Shown here: piece after piece, positions 42,060 through 50,947 of the stretch
How positions within the stretch are numbered: the stretch's first letter is position 1
How the letters are laid out: each line of letters opens with the position of its first letter
NCBI GenBank assembly: GCA_945862325.1
Contig: CAMAXZ010000010.1
Location: 1 to 64,000 of the forward strand
From: Klebsiella pneumoniae
GTDB lineage: Bacteria; Myxococcota_A; UBA796; SXON01
Direction: 5' to 3'
DNA length: 64,000 nt
Made by a program: the position numbers and the translations under genes
Notes under the pieces: generated by a model
The model's input: the letters and a program-made list of their open reading frames with translations, nothing else
Told to the model about the DNA's origin: nothing
Database searches by the model: none

Positions 42060-43688
42060 TCAACCGCCGGCGCGTGCGATCCGGGTGACCTTCTCGAGGA
42101 ACTCCTGTTCGCACGCGACGATCCTCGCCGCGGTCAGCGGCGCGCCGCGCGCCCGCACGCGCAGCTTCGTCGGCGACTCCGCGTCCAGGCTGACGTTCGG
42201 CTCGAAGCACGCGAGGTACCCCTTGGGCGCCTCGCGGTCGTGCGCCATGGCGCGGGACTTCTGCGCGCGCACCGGGTTTCGTGCGCACACGAGGTCGTTG
42301 AGGCCGCGGTAGTCGAGGATCGCGACGTTGGGCAACACCCAGCCGGGGTAGCCCACGCCGCCGCGCGCGATGACCGGAACATCCGCAGGATCGTCGATCA
42401 ACGCCCCTTGCGCGCGCGTGGGCCAGGTCGCAGGTTGGATGTGGTGCGCGTAGATGACATGCCCCTGGTGACGAATCCCGACCATGTGGGAGAGCATGTG
42501 CGCCTGCAAGCCGTCGAAGGCGGTCGCGATCGGACGCAGCGGCGTCGGGGTATGGGGGGCGAGCCGGAACGTGCGATCGGACTTCGGAGCGGTGAGGGTG
42601 TGCGTGTGCCACCAATGCGCCCACTGGATGGGCCAACCCAGCGCGAAGTAGAGCGCGAACGCCGTGACCGTGGTGCGCGGCGACCACCCGCGCTCACCGG
42701 CTGCCCACAGCAGCCCGACCGGGAGGAGCGTGACGAGCGGCAGGTACACGCGGTACTCGAAGTGGTCGCCGCCGATGAGGATCGTGTAGTAGGCCGCCTG
42801 CGCCACCAGGGTCAGCGGCACGATGGCGCGGGCGAGGTCGTGAGCCGCGTGCGAGACGCGCGTCCATGCGGCCGCCCCGACGAAGAAGGCGATCGCGGGA
42901 ACCCACGCGCCGTTCTCGAGGAGGAAGCTCGCGAGGTAGGCCGCGCCCATGTCGGGCCACCAGCCCGTGTGCTTCGCATAGGCGGGGTTGGGCAGGGGGT
43001 AGCCGTAGAACGACAATCGCCACGCGAAGTGCGCGGCCGGGATGGCGAGCCAAAGCGCCGCGAGCGCCCGCCCTGGCGCGCGCCGCACCTCGAACGCGAG
43101 GAGCGCGAGCGTGGCGGCGAGGAACAGGAGGCCGTCAGGCCGGCACAGGTACAGCAACGCCGCGAGCGCGGCGAGCCCGTGGGCGCGGCGCGGGCCGTCC
43201 GTCCCCAGCGCGCCGACGGCGGTCCAAGCGACGACCAGCAGGTTGAACAGTCCTGTTTCGAGGCCTGAGCTCGCCCAGGTCAGGGTGTTGCGGTTCGACA
43301 CGACGGCGAGCAGCGCGAGGCCCATCCAGAGCTCGGGCGGCGCCGTGCGGAGCGGCAGGCGCGCCGCGAGCGAAAGGGCCATGTGGGCGACGACCGCGAG
43401 CGTCCCGATCGAGGCGACCAGCAGGATCGGGTTGGCCGCCACGGGAGGTTCGACGCCGGTGACGCGCCACACGACGTCGAGCAGCGCGACCCAGAGGAAG
43501 CTCGAATACCCCTCGACGGGGAGGAACGGTGGGGGGTTCCAGACATACCCGCGCCCGGCGTCCGAGTTGGAGACGTAGCGGAACGCGATGTACGCGTCGT
43601 CGCACACGAACCAGAACAACGACCAGCCGAACGCGAGCGCCGCGGTCGCCGCGACGAAGATGAGGGCGCGGCGGAGGAAGGGGGGCAT
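42060..43688 (-). CDS. GT-C-fold integral membrane glycosyltransferase-like protein
   Basis: A 542-residue protein with about ten transmembrane helices in the first 400 residues and a soluble C-terminal domain. The first loop has DDAYIAFRYVSN with VWNPPPFLPVEGYSSFLW, the Asp-Asp loop typical of GT-C polyprenyl-sugar transferases; the arrangement resembles AftB-like mycobacterial arabinosyltransferases and related bacterial proteins. It probably transfers a sugar from a lipid carrier outside the cytoplasmic membrane. The start is taken at 43688 (MPPFLRRALIF); an ATG at 43733 would overlap the divergent gene's start. Confidence 0.7.
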   Translation of the reverse strand: MPPFLRRALIFVAATAALAFGWSLFWFVCDDAYIAFRYVSNSDAGRGYVWNPPPFLPVEGYSSFLWVALLDVVWRVTGVEPPVAANPILLVASIGTLAVVAHMALSLAARLPLRTAPPELWMGLALLAVVSNRNTLTWASSGLETGLFNLLVVAWTAVGALGTDGPRRAHGLAALAALLYLCRPDGLLFLAATLALLAFEVRRAPGRALAALWLAIPAAHFAWRLSFYGYPLPNPAYAKHTGWWPDMGAAYLASFLLENGAWVPAIAFFVGAAAWTRVSHAAHDLARAIVPLTLVAQAAYYTILIGGDHFEYRVYLPLVTLLPVGLLWAAGERGWSPRTTVTAFALYFALGWPIQWAHWWHTHTLTAPKSDRTFRLAPHTPTPLRPIATAFDGLQAHMLSHMVGIRHQGHVIYAHHIQPATWPTRAQGALIDDPADVPVIARGGVGYPGWVLPNVAILDYRGLNDLVCARNPVRAQKSRAMAHDREAPKGYLACFEPNVSLDAESPTKLRVRARGAPLTAARIVACEQEFLEKVTRIARAGG

Positions 43689-43731
43689 CGGGTCGGCTCG
43701 GACGCGATAACCGCCGGGCGGAGGTGGACCC

Positions 43732-44913
43732 ATGTTCGCTCGCGCCTTCCTGCTCCTCGCCGCCCTGCTCCTCGCGGGGCCGCTCGCGTGTTCGGCGCGC
43801 GCGTCGCGCGCCTACGACGCGGCGGAGGTCGCCTACGCGCCCGCGGCGGACGAAGAGTACTCCGGCGCGCCGATGGCCATGCCCTCGGCGAAGGCCGCGC
43901 CGCGGCCCGCGCCGGCAGGCGGCGCCGCCCCGAGCCCGCAGCCGGCACCGCCCGCCACCTCCGCTCCCAGCGCGGCGGTGGCCGAGCCGGCCGCCGCTCG
44001 CCTCGTCCACTACGAAGGGTGGGCACGCTTGCGGGTCGGCAAGCTGGAGGAGAGCGCGGATCGCCTCGTGGCGATCGTCACGGAGGTCGGTGGCCGGGTG
44101 GAGAGCCTCTCCAACACCCGCCTCGTGCTGCGCGTCCCCGTCGACACCTTCCGCGAGCGCTTCGCGAAGGTGCTCGAGGTCGGCGACGTGCTCGACAAGA
44201 CCATCTCCGCGCAGGACGTCACCGAGGCGTTCCAGGCGGTCGACCTTCGGCTCCAGGTGTCCCGCGCCGCGCGCGACCGCCTCCAGGTGCTGCTCGCGAA
44301 GGCCCGGGACGAAAAGGAGAAGTTGAAGTTGCTCCGCGAGATCCAGCGCCTCGGCGAGGAGATTGACCAGCTCGAGGCGCAGACGCGCACCCTGCTCGAC
44401 CTCGCGTCGATGAGCCGCATCACGGTGGAGCTCGTCCCGCGGGAGGCGAACATCGCCGCGGGCCCCGTCGCGGAGACCGCGGAGTTCGCGTGGATCCGGC
44501 AGCTCTCCCCCTTCCACGACGTGGTGCTCGCGGGCGGGCGGCGCCTGCCGCTCGACACGCCCGCGGGCTTCGTCGCGTTGGACCTGAAGAAGCGCACGGT
44601 GTTCATGGCCTCTGACGGCGCGCGGGTGCGCGCGGCGCGCCTCTCGAACGAGCCCGAGGGGTCCACGCGCTTCTGGATGGACGCGCTCCAGTCTCGCCTG
44701 GCGCCGGAGTTCGCGAGCGCGAAGGTCGTGGATGTCGGCGCCTGGCAGGTGATTCGTCTGGTGGACCGGGGCGACCGGCCCTACGTGTACGTCCTCGCCG
44801 TGCGCGCCGACGGCCGCCACCTCGATCTCGTCGAGGGGTACCACCCGTCCGCCGCCGAAGAGGAGCGCCACGGGGCCGCGCTGACCGCCATGTTGTCCGG
44901 GGGTGCCTCGTGA
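43732..44913 (+). CDS. DUF4349-type lipoprotein
   Basis: A 393-residue lipoprotein (lipobox GPLACS, Cys20) with an Ala/Pro-rich spacer to about 90. Residues about 90-245 match DUF4349: GWARLRVGKLEESADRLVAI, LVLRVPVDTFRERFAKVLEVG, LQVSRAARDRLQVLLAKARD and the heptad-rich coil EKLKLLREIQRLGEEIDQLEAQTRTLLD. The C-terminal 140 residues are a mixed alpha/beta region. Function is unknown; the family is found in envelope proteins and anti-sigma factors. GGAGG lies 9 bases before the ATG. A related gene overlaps its stop. Confidence 0.75.
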   Translation: MFARAFLLLAALLLAGPLACSARASRAYDAAEVAYAPAADEEYSGAPMAMPSAKAAPRPAPAGGAAPSPQPAPPATSAPSAAVAEPAAARLVHYEGWARLRVGKLEESADRLVAIVTEVGGRVESLSNTRLVLRVPVDTFRERFAKVLEVGDVLDKTISAQDVTEAFQAVDLRLQVSRAARDRLQVLLAKARDEKEKLKLLREIQRLGEEIDQLEAQTRTLLDLASMSRITVELVPREANIAAGPVAETAEFAWIRQLSPFHDVVLAGGRRLPLDTPAGFVALDLKKRTVFMASDGARVRAARLSNEPEGSTRFWMDALQSRLAPEFASAKVVDVGAWQVIRLVDRGDRPYVYVLAVRADGRHLDLVEGYHPSAAEEERHGAALTAMLSGGAS

Positions 44914-45953
44914 TCGCCGTGCTGTTCGTGGTGTGCGCGCTCGCCTTCGCCGAGGCGCCGATCGTGCCGATCGCCGCGCCGGCGACGACCCCTGCCGCGC
45001 CCGTGATCCCCTCCGTCGAGGCCGTGCGCGCGTCGCTCGTCGTGCAGGTCGACGACCGGGACGCGGCGATCGCGGCGCTGATCGCCGAAGCCGAGTCGCG
45101 TCGCGGGTGGTTCCAGTCCCTGCGCGCCGACGGCGTCACCCTGCGCGTGCCGGTGGCGGAGGCGGAGGCGACCGTGAGCGCGGCGCGAGCGCTGGGGCGC
45201 GTGGTCGATCGTACCTGGGGCCGCGAGTCCCTCGGCACGCAGATCGTCGACGCCCGCGCGGCGCTCGCCGGGCGCGAGGCCGTCCTGGCGACGTACTTCG
45301 AGGTGCTCGGTTCGGCGTCGGTCGAGGCGGTGGTCGCCGTGGAGAGCGAGATCGACCGGACGATCCGGGAGATCGAGACCTACCGCGGTCGTATTCGCGC
45401 CCTCGAGCACCGCGGCGCCAACGCGACGATCGACGTGGCGTTCCGCTTCCGAGAGCGCTCCGCGCCCGCGCCGGACGGAAACTCGGCGTTCGCCTGGGTA
45501 AACCAGGTGGATCTCGGGCGCCTTCTCCGGGACTTTCGCGGTGGCGCCTTGGGCCCGAAGCACACGGTCGCGCGGCCCGTGGCTCCGGACGGCTTCGCCA
45601 CCTGGGACAAGAAGCGCCGCTTCCGCGCGGTCTCGTCGGACGACGTGGTGTACCGCGTCCGCACCGTGCGCAACAAACCGAAGGCAGACCTCGAGTTCTG
45701 GCGTGAAGCCGTTCGGCGCCGGCTCATCGACGCCGGATATCGCCTCGTCGCCGAGTCCGATGTCGCGGCTTCGGGCGCCCCCGGGGCCCTGCTCGAGCTG
45801 TCGGCGCCGGACGGCGAGCGCGACGCGACGGGGCTCGTGGCGGTGTTCGTCGACGGCAACGCGATCGTGGTGCTCGAAGCCGCGGGCGAGGCGGCCCGGT
45901 TCGCCAAGGCGAAGGACGCCGTGCTCGCGGCGATGAAGGCCACGCGCCTTTGA
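44910..45953 (+). CDS. second DUF4349-like exported protein
   Basis: A 347-residue protein with a signal peptide (MIAVLFVVCALAFA). Like its upstream neighbour it has a short beta-alpha domain (SLVVQVDDRDAAIAALIAEA, VTLRVPVAEAEATVSAARAL), a coiled segment (EAVVAVESEIDRTIREIETYRG) and a similar C-terminal alpha/beta domain (REAVRRRLIDAGYRLV; VFVDGNAIVVLEAAG). The two are therefore tandem paralogues. GTG start overlapping the upstream stop (GTGA); the helicase gene starts within its stop region. Function is unknown. Confidence 0.72.
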   Translation: MIAVLFVVCALAFAEAPIVPIAAPATTPAAPVIPSVEAVRASLVVQVDDRDAAIAALIAEAESRRGWFQSLRADGVTLRVPVAEAEATVSAARALGRVVDRTWGRESLGTQIVDARAALAGREAVLATYFEVLGSASVEAVVAVESEIDRTIREIETYRGRIRALEHRGANATIDVAFRFRERSAPAPDGNSAFAWVNQVDLGRLLRDFRGGALGPKHTVARPVAPDGFATWDKKRRFRAVSSDDVVYRVRTVRNKPKADLEFWREAVRRRLIDAGYRLVAESDVAASGAPGALLELSAPDGERDATGLVAVFVDGNAIVVLEAAGEAARFAKAKDAVLAAMKATRL

Positions 45954-47248
45954 CGTTCCCCGTGCTTCGCCCTGAGCTCTCGGCGAGCCTCAGGGAGCTC
46001 GCGCTCGATCGGCCCACGCCGATCCAGGCCGCCGCGATCCCCCCGCTGTTGGCGGGTCGCGACGTGCTCGCGCGCGCCGCCACCGGAAGCGGCAAGACCC
46101 TGGCGTACCTCTTGCCGCTCCTCGACGGCGTGCGCGCGGAGGTGCGGGCGCCTTCGGCGTTGATCCTCGGTCCAACCCGTGAGCTCTGCGCCCAGGTGGC
46201 GCGTGAGGCGCGGCGGGTCGGGCGCCGCATCGCGGGCCTCCGGGTGCTGGAGCTCGTCGGGGGCGCGCCGTTGACGCCGCAGGCCCGCGCGCTGGCGGAG
46301 GGCGTCCATCTTTGTGTCGGTACGCCGGGCCGGATCATCGACTTGCTTCAGCGCCGCGCGATGGAGACCGAGTCCATTCGCGTGGTGGTGCTCGACGAGG
46401 CGGATCGGATGCTCGACCTCGGATTCGCGCCGGCGGTGGAGGCCGTGCTCCGGGGTCTGCCCGGTCGGCAGATCGCGATGTTCTCCGCGACGTACCCGGA
46501 GGATCTACGGTCCTTGATGCGGGACCCCCTCGTCGTGGAGGCTGGCGCGGCGGCCCCGGTCTTCGAGGCGCTGCACCTCGACGCCGAGCCGGAGCGCGGC
46601 GCCGAACGGGTGTTGCGCGCGCGACAGCCGAGCTCGGCGCTGGTCTTCTGCGACACCAAGGTCGGCGCGTCCGCCTTCGCGCGCGCGCTCGGCGACCTCG
46701 GGCACGCCGCCGACACGATCCACGGCGACCTCGAGCAGGACGAACGCGACCACGTGCTCGCGGCCTTTCGCACCGGCGGGGTGCGCGTGCTCGTCGCGAC
46801 CGACGTGGCGGCGCGCGGGATCGACGTCGGCGGCCTGGATCTGGTGGTCAACGTCGGCTTGCCGCGCTCGCCCGAGTCCTATCGGCACCGCGTCGGGCGC
46901 ACCGGTCGCGCGGAGCAGCCCGGCACCGCGGTGACCATCGTGCACCCCGGACAGGCCGGGCGCGCCGCGGAGTGGGCCATGCCCGCGCCCGTCCCGCTGT
47001 CGGGCGACGGGCCGCCGCTGTGGTCGCAGTGGCGTACGCTGACGGTCGCGATGGGCCGCAAAGACAAGCTCCGACCTACCGACCTGCTCGGCGCCCTCAC
47101 GGGCGACGGCGGCCTCTCGGCGGCCGAGGTGGGCCGCATCCTCATCGGCGAGCGCCGGGCGTGGTTCGCGGTGGACGTCGGACGCGCGGCCGACGTCGTC
47201 GCGCGCGTCACCGCGGTGAAGGGGCGACGGGTGCGGGTGGAAGGGTAG
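45950..47248 (+). CDS. dbpA: DEAD-box ATP-dependent RNA helicase DbpA-like
   Basis: A 432-residue DEAD-box protein: RPTPIQAAAIPPLL Q-motif, ATGSGKTLAY (Walker A), VVLDEADRMLDLGF (DEAD), MFSATYPED (SAT) and the second RecA domain (ALVFCDTKVGA, LVATDVAARGIDV, YRHRVGRTGRAEQ). The last 75 residues (GRKDKLRPTDLLGALTGDGG; AEVGRILIGERRAWFAVDV) are the DbpA RRM-like domain that binds 23S rRNA hairpin 92. It therefore acts in large-subunit assembly. The start is a TTG overlapping the previous gene's stop. Confidence 0.88.
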   Translation: MTFPVLRPELSASLRELALDRPTPIQAAAIPPLLAGRDVLARAATGSGKTLAYLLPLLDGVRAEVRAPSALILGPTRELCAQVAREARRVGRRIAGLRVLELVGGAPLTPQARALAEGVHLCVGTPGRIIDLLQRRAMETESIRVVVLDEADRMLDLGFAPAVEAVLRGLPGRQIAMFSATYPEDLRSLMRDPLVVEAGAAAPVFEALHLDAEPERGAERVLRARQPSSALVFCDTKVGASAFARALGDLGHAADTIHGDLEQDERDHVLAAFRTGGVRVLVATDVAARGIDVGGLDLVVNVGLPRSPESYRHRVGRTGRAEQPGTAVTIVHPGQAGRAAEWAMPAPVPLSGDGPPLWSQWRTLTVAMGRKDKLRPTDLLGALTGDGGLSAAEVGRILIGERRAWFAVDVGRAADVVARVTAVKGRRVRVEG

Positions 47249-47249
47249 G

Positions 47250-48449
47250 TCAGGCCTTCGGGCCCAGGTGCGCGTCGCGCAGCGCCGGGGCGAGCGTGAC
47301 GAAGCACACGACGACCGCGAGCGTGCCGACCCCACCGGCGACGATCGCAGGTACAACGCCGATCACCGCGGCGACGAGCCCCGACTCGAGCTCGCCGATC
47401 TCGTTGCTGATGCCCACGAAGAGCATGTTCACCGCGCTCACCCGCCCGCGCATGTGGTCCGGCGTGCCGACCTGCAGGAGGGTCTGTCGGATGACCACGC
47501 TCACCTCGTCGGCGGCCCCGAGCAGGACGAGCATCGCCACGGAGAGAAGGAAGTACTTCGAGAGTCCGAACGCGATCGTCGCGAGTCCGAACAGCGCGAC
47601 GGCCCCGAGCATCACCCGTCCGGCGTGGCGTCGCGGCGGGTTGCGGGACATCCAGAGCGCCATCGCCGCCGCCCCGACGGCCGGCGCGCCGCGCAGGACC
47701 CCGAGCGCCTCGGGCCCCGCGCCGAGCACATCCGAGGCGACGGCCGGCAGCAGCGCCACTGCCCCACCGAGCAGCACCGCGAACAAGTCCAGCATTACCG
47801 CTGAGAACAGCACGGCGTTGCCGCGGAGGAACCGAAGCCCGGCGAACACGTCGTCCCAGCTTCGGCTCGCGCCTCGGCCCTCGGGCACCACGGGCGGCAG
47901 GAGCGACAGGCACACGACGGCGAGGGCGATGAGCCCAGCCGCGATGCCGTACACCACGCTCGCGCGACCAGAGAGCGCGTACACGGCGCCTCCGAGCGCC
48001 GGTCCGGCGATCGTCGCGACCTGCATGATGCTCGACGCGAGGGCGACCGCGCGCGGGAATCGCTCCGGGCCGACCAGCGCGGGCAGGATCGCCGAGCTCG
48101 CCGGCGCGGCGAAGGCGCGCGCCGACGCGAGCAGGACGAGGGTGAGGTAGACGGCCCAGAGCGGCGCTCCGAGCGTGGCGAGGGCGGCGAGGGTGGCCGC
48201 GGCCAGCATCTGCGCCGCGGCGCAGGTCCGCAGGACGCCGGTGCGTTCGACACGGTCGGCGACGAGCCCGGTGACGGGAAAGAGCAGCAAGGCCGGGATG
48301 AACTGCACGAGTCCCACCAGGCCCAGGTCCAGCGGGCGGCCGGTGCGCGCGTACACCTCCCACCCGACGGCCACGCTCACCATCTGGATTCCGAGCACCG
48401 ACGAGAAGCGCGCGACCTGGAGGACGACGAAGGGGTCGAGGCGGCGCAT
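47250..48449 (-). CDS. MFS transporter, EntS/macrolide-exporter type
   Basis: A 399-residue protein with twelve predicted helices. MFS signatures are present: GLVADRVERTGVLRTCAAAQM (loop 2-3) and the repeat GTPDHMRGRVSAVNMLF in the second half, with PALGGAVYALSGRASVVY in helix 5. The pattern fits drug or siderophore exporters. Substrate is unknown. It is convergent with dbpA, one base apart, and divergent from the second ECF sigma gene; the ATG at 48449 has TAGACC 8 bases upstream and no Shine-Dalgarno. Confidence 0.82.
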   Translation of the reverse strand: MRRLDPFVVLQVARFSSVLGIQMVSVAVGWEVYARTGRPLDLGLVGLVQFIPALLLFPVTGLVADRVERTGVLRTCAAAQMLAAATLAALATLGAPLWAVYLTLVLLASARAFAAPASSAILPALVGPERFPRAVALASSIMQVATIAGPALGGAVYALSGRASVVYGIAAGLIALAVVCLSLLPPVVPEGRGASRSWDDVFAGLRFLRGNAVLFSAVMLDLFAVLLGGAVALLPAVASDVLGAGPEALGVLRGAPAVGAAAMALWMSRNPPRRHAGRVMLGAVALFGLATIAFGLSKYFLLSVAMLVLLGAADEVSVVIRQTLLQVGTPDHMRGRVSAVNMLFVGISNEIGELESGLVAAVIGVVPAIVAGGVGTLAVVVCFVTLAPALRDAHLGPKA

Positions 48450-48524
48450 CGGGGGCGGGTCTATCGTGCCGAAGTCGCGCGCCGCGTGTCCCCCGAAGGT
48501 CGCTGGGCGCGGGTCCGTGTCACA

Positions 48525-49088
48525 GTGACCACCGCCGTGCCTCTCGCCGCCTCCGTCGCCGCGCTCGATGACGACGCGCTCGTCGCGGCGTTGCGCGACG
48601 CGCTGCCCGGAGCGACGCTCGCCGCGCGGCGCATGCTCGGCGACGTGGCGGCGGCCGACGACGCCGTGCAGGAGGCGATGTTCCGCGCGTGGAAGAGCCG
48701 GGCGCGGCTCGAAGACCGTGCCGCGATCCACGGCTGGCTGCGCCGGATCGTGGTGCGCGAGTGCCTGCGGCACCTGCGCTGGCGGGCGGTGAAGCGGTTC
48801 GTGGGCTTCGGAGGCGCGATCTCCACCGACGAGCCGGAGGGCGTGGCGCTCCCGGAGCCGGGCCTGTCGGCGGAGGACGCGACCGAACGCGCGCAGCGCA
48901 TCGCCCGCGTACACGCCCTCGTCGACCGCCTGCCGCCGCGTCAACGCGCGATCTGGGGCCTCCGGTTCGACGAAGGTTGGACCCTCCCGCAGATCGCCGA
49001 GGCGCTCGACGTCTCGGTGGAGACCGTGAAGACCCACCTCGGCCGCGCGGTCGAGCGGGTGAAGCGAGGGATGAATGACCACGTGTGA
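48525..49088 (+). CDS. ECF RNA polymerase sigma factor
   Basis: A 187-residue ECF sigma factor. Region 2: LGDVAAADDAVQEAMFRAWKSRARLEDR and WLRRIVVRECLRHLRW; region 4: LPPRQRAIWGLRFDEGWTLPQIAEALDVSVETVKTHLGRAVERV. It overlaps by 14 bases a small zinc-type anti-sigma gene and is followed by a Spy-like periplasmic protein, the usual layout of metal- or misfolding-stress modules. The start is chosen at GTG 48525; GTG 48486 would add 13 residues. No GGAAC-type promoter was seen upstream. Confidence 0.88.
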   Translation: MTTAVPLAASVAALDDDALVAALRDALPGATLAARRMLGDVAAADDAVQEAMFRAWKSRARLEDRAAIHGWLRRIVVRECLRHLRWRAVKRFVGFGGAISTDEPEGVALPEPGLSAEDATERAQRIARVHALVDRLPPRQRAIWGLRFDEGWTLPQIAEALDVSVETVKTHLGRAVERVKRGMNDHV

Positions 49089-49485
49089 CCTTACCTTTGC
49101 CGCGCTCGCCCGTGGCGACGCCCCCGACCCCGACCACCTCGCGGCGTGCCCGCGCTGCGCGGCGTTGCTCGCCCCGCGCCGCCCGTCTCGGGCGCCGATG
49201 CCGTCGCCGAACCTCGCCGCGTACGCGCGGCGCGCCCGGCGTGACGACGCAGCGCGCGCGATCGGCGCGAGCGCCCTCGCGGCGGCCGCGCTGTTCGTGG
49301 GCTTGTCGATCACGCCGCGCGAGGCGGGGCCGTCGCCCGATCTCGTCGGCGAGCTCGACCTCGCGTTCGCCGCGCTCGACCACGTGTCCCCCGAACCCGA
49401 TGAGCTCGCGGTCCTCGGTCTGTTGGATCCGGCGCCGCCCGAGCAGACGCTCGACGCGGCCGATCTCTTCTTCGAACCCCTCTGA
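49075..49485 (+). CDS. ZAS-type anti-sigma factor
   Basis: A 136-residue protein with an N-terminal zinc-binding anti-sigma motif HLAACPRCAALL (HxxxCxxC, residues about 21-28) and one transmembrane helix (AIGASALAAAALFVGLSI, about 62-79), followed by a short acidic periplasmic part ending FFEPL. It should sequester the ECF sigma factor encoded directly upstream, whose gene it overlaps by 14 bases. Release signal is unknown; the next gene's product is the likely sensor. Confidence 0.8.
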   Translation: MTTCDLTFAALARGDAPDPDHLAACPRCAALLAPRRPSRAPMPSPNLAAYARRARRDDAARAIGASALAAAALFVGLSITPREAGPSPDLVGELDLAFAALDHVSPEPDELAVLGLLDPAPPEQTLDAADLFFEPL

Positions 49486-49499
49486 TCTCTGGAGCAAAC

Positions 49500-49952
49500 A
49501 TGCGTTCGTTTCTCGTCGCCGCCGCCCTCGCCTTCTCCGCCCCCGCGTTCGCCGGCCCCCCGGAGCTCGCGGCCGCCCAGGCCTTCAACGGCCAGAACTT
49601 CGAGGAGGTCGCCGGTCGCCTGAACCTCAGCGCCGACCAGAAGAAGAAGCTGACCGACCTCGTCTACGCTTCGACCTCGAAGCGCGTCGACGTCAGCGCC
49701 CGGCTCGAGAAGGCCAAGATCGAGCTCAAGTATCAATTCGCGGCGGAGACCGTCGACGAGAAGGCGTGCCTCAAGGCGGTCGACGCGGTGAGCGCCGCCG
49801 AGGCGGACCTCCTCCGGAACAAGGTCGAGCTGATGCTCGGCATTCGCAAGGTGGTCTCGCGTGACCAGTGGCTCGCGCTCGTGGCGATGCGCGACGAGCG
49901 CCGCGACGAGCGCCGCGACGAGCGCCGCGAGCATCGGCGCGGGGACGAGTAG
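49500..49952 (+). CDS. Spy/CpxP-like periplasmic sensor or chaperone
   Basis: A 150-residue exported protein (signal peptide MRSFLVAAALAFSAPAFA). The mature part is helical: LNLSADQKKKLTDLVYASTSKR, DVSARLEKAKIELKYQF, DAVSAAEADLLRNKVELMLGIRKVV, the layout of Spy/CpxP and of heavy-metal sensors such as CnrX/ZraP. The C-terminus is a charged repeat (RDERRDERRDERREHRR). In the sigma/anti-sigma context it probably modulates the anti-sigma factor or senses misfolding or metal. A GGAG site precedes the ATG. Confidence 0.72.
   Translation: MRSFLVAAALAFSAPAFAGPPELAAAQAFNGQNFEEVAGRLNLSADQKKKLTDLVYASTSKRVDVSARLEKAKIELKYQFAAETVDEKACLKAVDAVSAAEADLLRNKVELMLGIRKVVSRDQWLALVAMRDERRDERRDERREHRRGDE
49892..49927 (+). 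repeat. three tandem 12-base repeats inside the Spy-like gene
   Basis: The unit GACGAGCGCCGC occurs three times in a row and encodes the DERR repeats of the C-terminus. In-frame variation of copy number between strains is possible. Confidence 0.85.
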
Positions 49953-49955
49953 CGG

Positions 49956-50843
49956 TCACGAGAAGAGGCGCCGACCCTCCGCGATCACCTGGGTGACCGC
50001 CGGATGGCGCACCCGTCGCTCGGCGCTGATCGCCCAGAACCGTTCGCGCACCTCGTCGGTGTCCCCGAGGCGGACGAGCCCGCGCTCGATCACCTCGTCG
50101 GCGACCGCGCGTGGCGCGGCGATCACTCCGGCGCCACCTCGCCCGAAGGCCAGGAGCAACGCGGCGTCCGCGACCTCGGCGACGATGCGCGGGGTCCGAC
50201 CGGTCCGCTCGAGCCACTCGTCGAGGCTGCGGCGCAACGCGCTGCCGGCGGCGGGCACGAGCATCGGCGCGCCGTCGAGGCTCGCGGGGAACCCCGCCGC
50301 GAGGTCGCCGAGCTCCGGCGCCGCGAAGAAGGCCACCCCACACTCGCCGAGGGCATGGTTGTACGCGCGGATCCCGCTTCCGGCGGACATCGGCGCGTCC
50401 GCCAGGACGAGCTCGACCCGCTGCGCGGCGAGGTCCGTGAGGAGGTTGGCGAGCTCGCCCTCGCGCACGTCGAGCCGTGTGCCGCTGGTGAGCACCGGCG
50501 CCAGCAGCCGGTGGACGACGAGCTTCGGCAGCGCGTCGGACACCCCGACGGCGAGCCGCGTCGCCCGCGCTTCGCCGCTGCGCACGTGTCGAACGAGCTC
50601 GCGCCCGAGCCCGACGATCTCGTCGGCGTAGCGGTACACGACCTCTCCGGCGGGGGTGAGGGCGCGCCCCCGGCCGCGAGGCGTGAACAGTGGCTCGCCG
50701 ATCGCCGCCTCGAGCTGGCGGATCTGCGCGGAGAGGGTGGGCTGCGCGAGGCGGAGCCGGCGCGCGGCGGCCGTCACCCCGCCCTCCTGCACCGCGGCGT
50801 GGAAGTACACGAGGTGATGGTAGTTCAGCCAGTCCGCGCGCAC
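49956..50843 (-). CDS. LysR-family regulator, NhaR-like
   Basis: A 295-residue LysR-type regulator. The N-terminal DNA-binding domain (LNYHHLVYFHAAVQEGGVTAAARRLRLAQPTLSAQIRQLEAA) is closest in style to NhaR, a sodium/pH-responsive activator. The effector domain follows from about 90 (LAVGVSDALPKLVVHRLL; ELVLADAPMSAG). It is divergent from a TerC-family gene and may control it; an inverted repeat lies in the shared gap. Start chosen at GTG 50843, which places the helix-turn-helix at the usual distance. Confidence 0.85.
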   Translation of the reverse strand: MRADWLNYHHLVYFHAAVQEGGVTAAARRLRLAQPTLSAQIRQLEAAIGEPLFTPRGRGRALTPAGEVVYRYADEIVGLGRELVRHVRSGEARATRLAVGVSDALPKLVVHRLLAPVLTSGTRLDVREGELANLLTDLAAQRVELVLADAPMSAGSGIRAYNHALGECGVAFFAAPELGDLAAGFPASLDGAPMLVPAAGSALRRSLDEWLERTGRTPRIVAEVADAALLLAFGRGGAGVIAAPRAVADEVIERGLVRLGDTDEVRERFWAISAERRVRHPAVTQVIAEGRRLFS

Positions 50844-50855
50844 GTCGACCTCGAC

Positions 50856-50889
50856 ATCACATAGCTCAAACCGATGTGTAACGTGTGAT
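50856..50889. promoter_or_regulatory. inverted repeat in the LysR-TerC intergenic region
   Basis: ATCACAT (50856-50862) and GTGTGAT (50883-50889) form an inverted repeat with one mismatch and a 20-base centre, in an unusually AT-rich patch between the divergent starts. Its position suits a LysR operator/promoter region. Confidence 0.4.
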
Positions 50890-50947
50890 TTATCTGTTTG
50901 TCCTCCGCTCGGTCGCGGGCCAACTTGGGTGTACACGGAGCACACCC

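Noticed and set aside
48450-49934. Upstream extension of the MFS transporter frame
   Set aside because: This part is antisense to the second sigma module and has no membrane helices; the transporter starts at 48449.
50885-50947. yybP-ykoY manganese riboswitch before the TerC gene
   Set aside because: The gap is about 100 bases shared by two divergent promoters and lacks the conserved riboswitch core.
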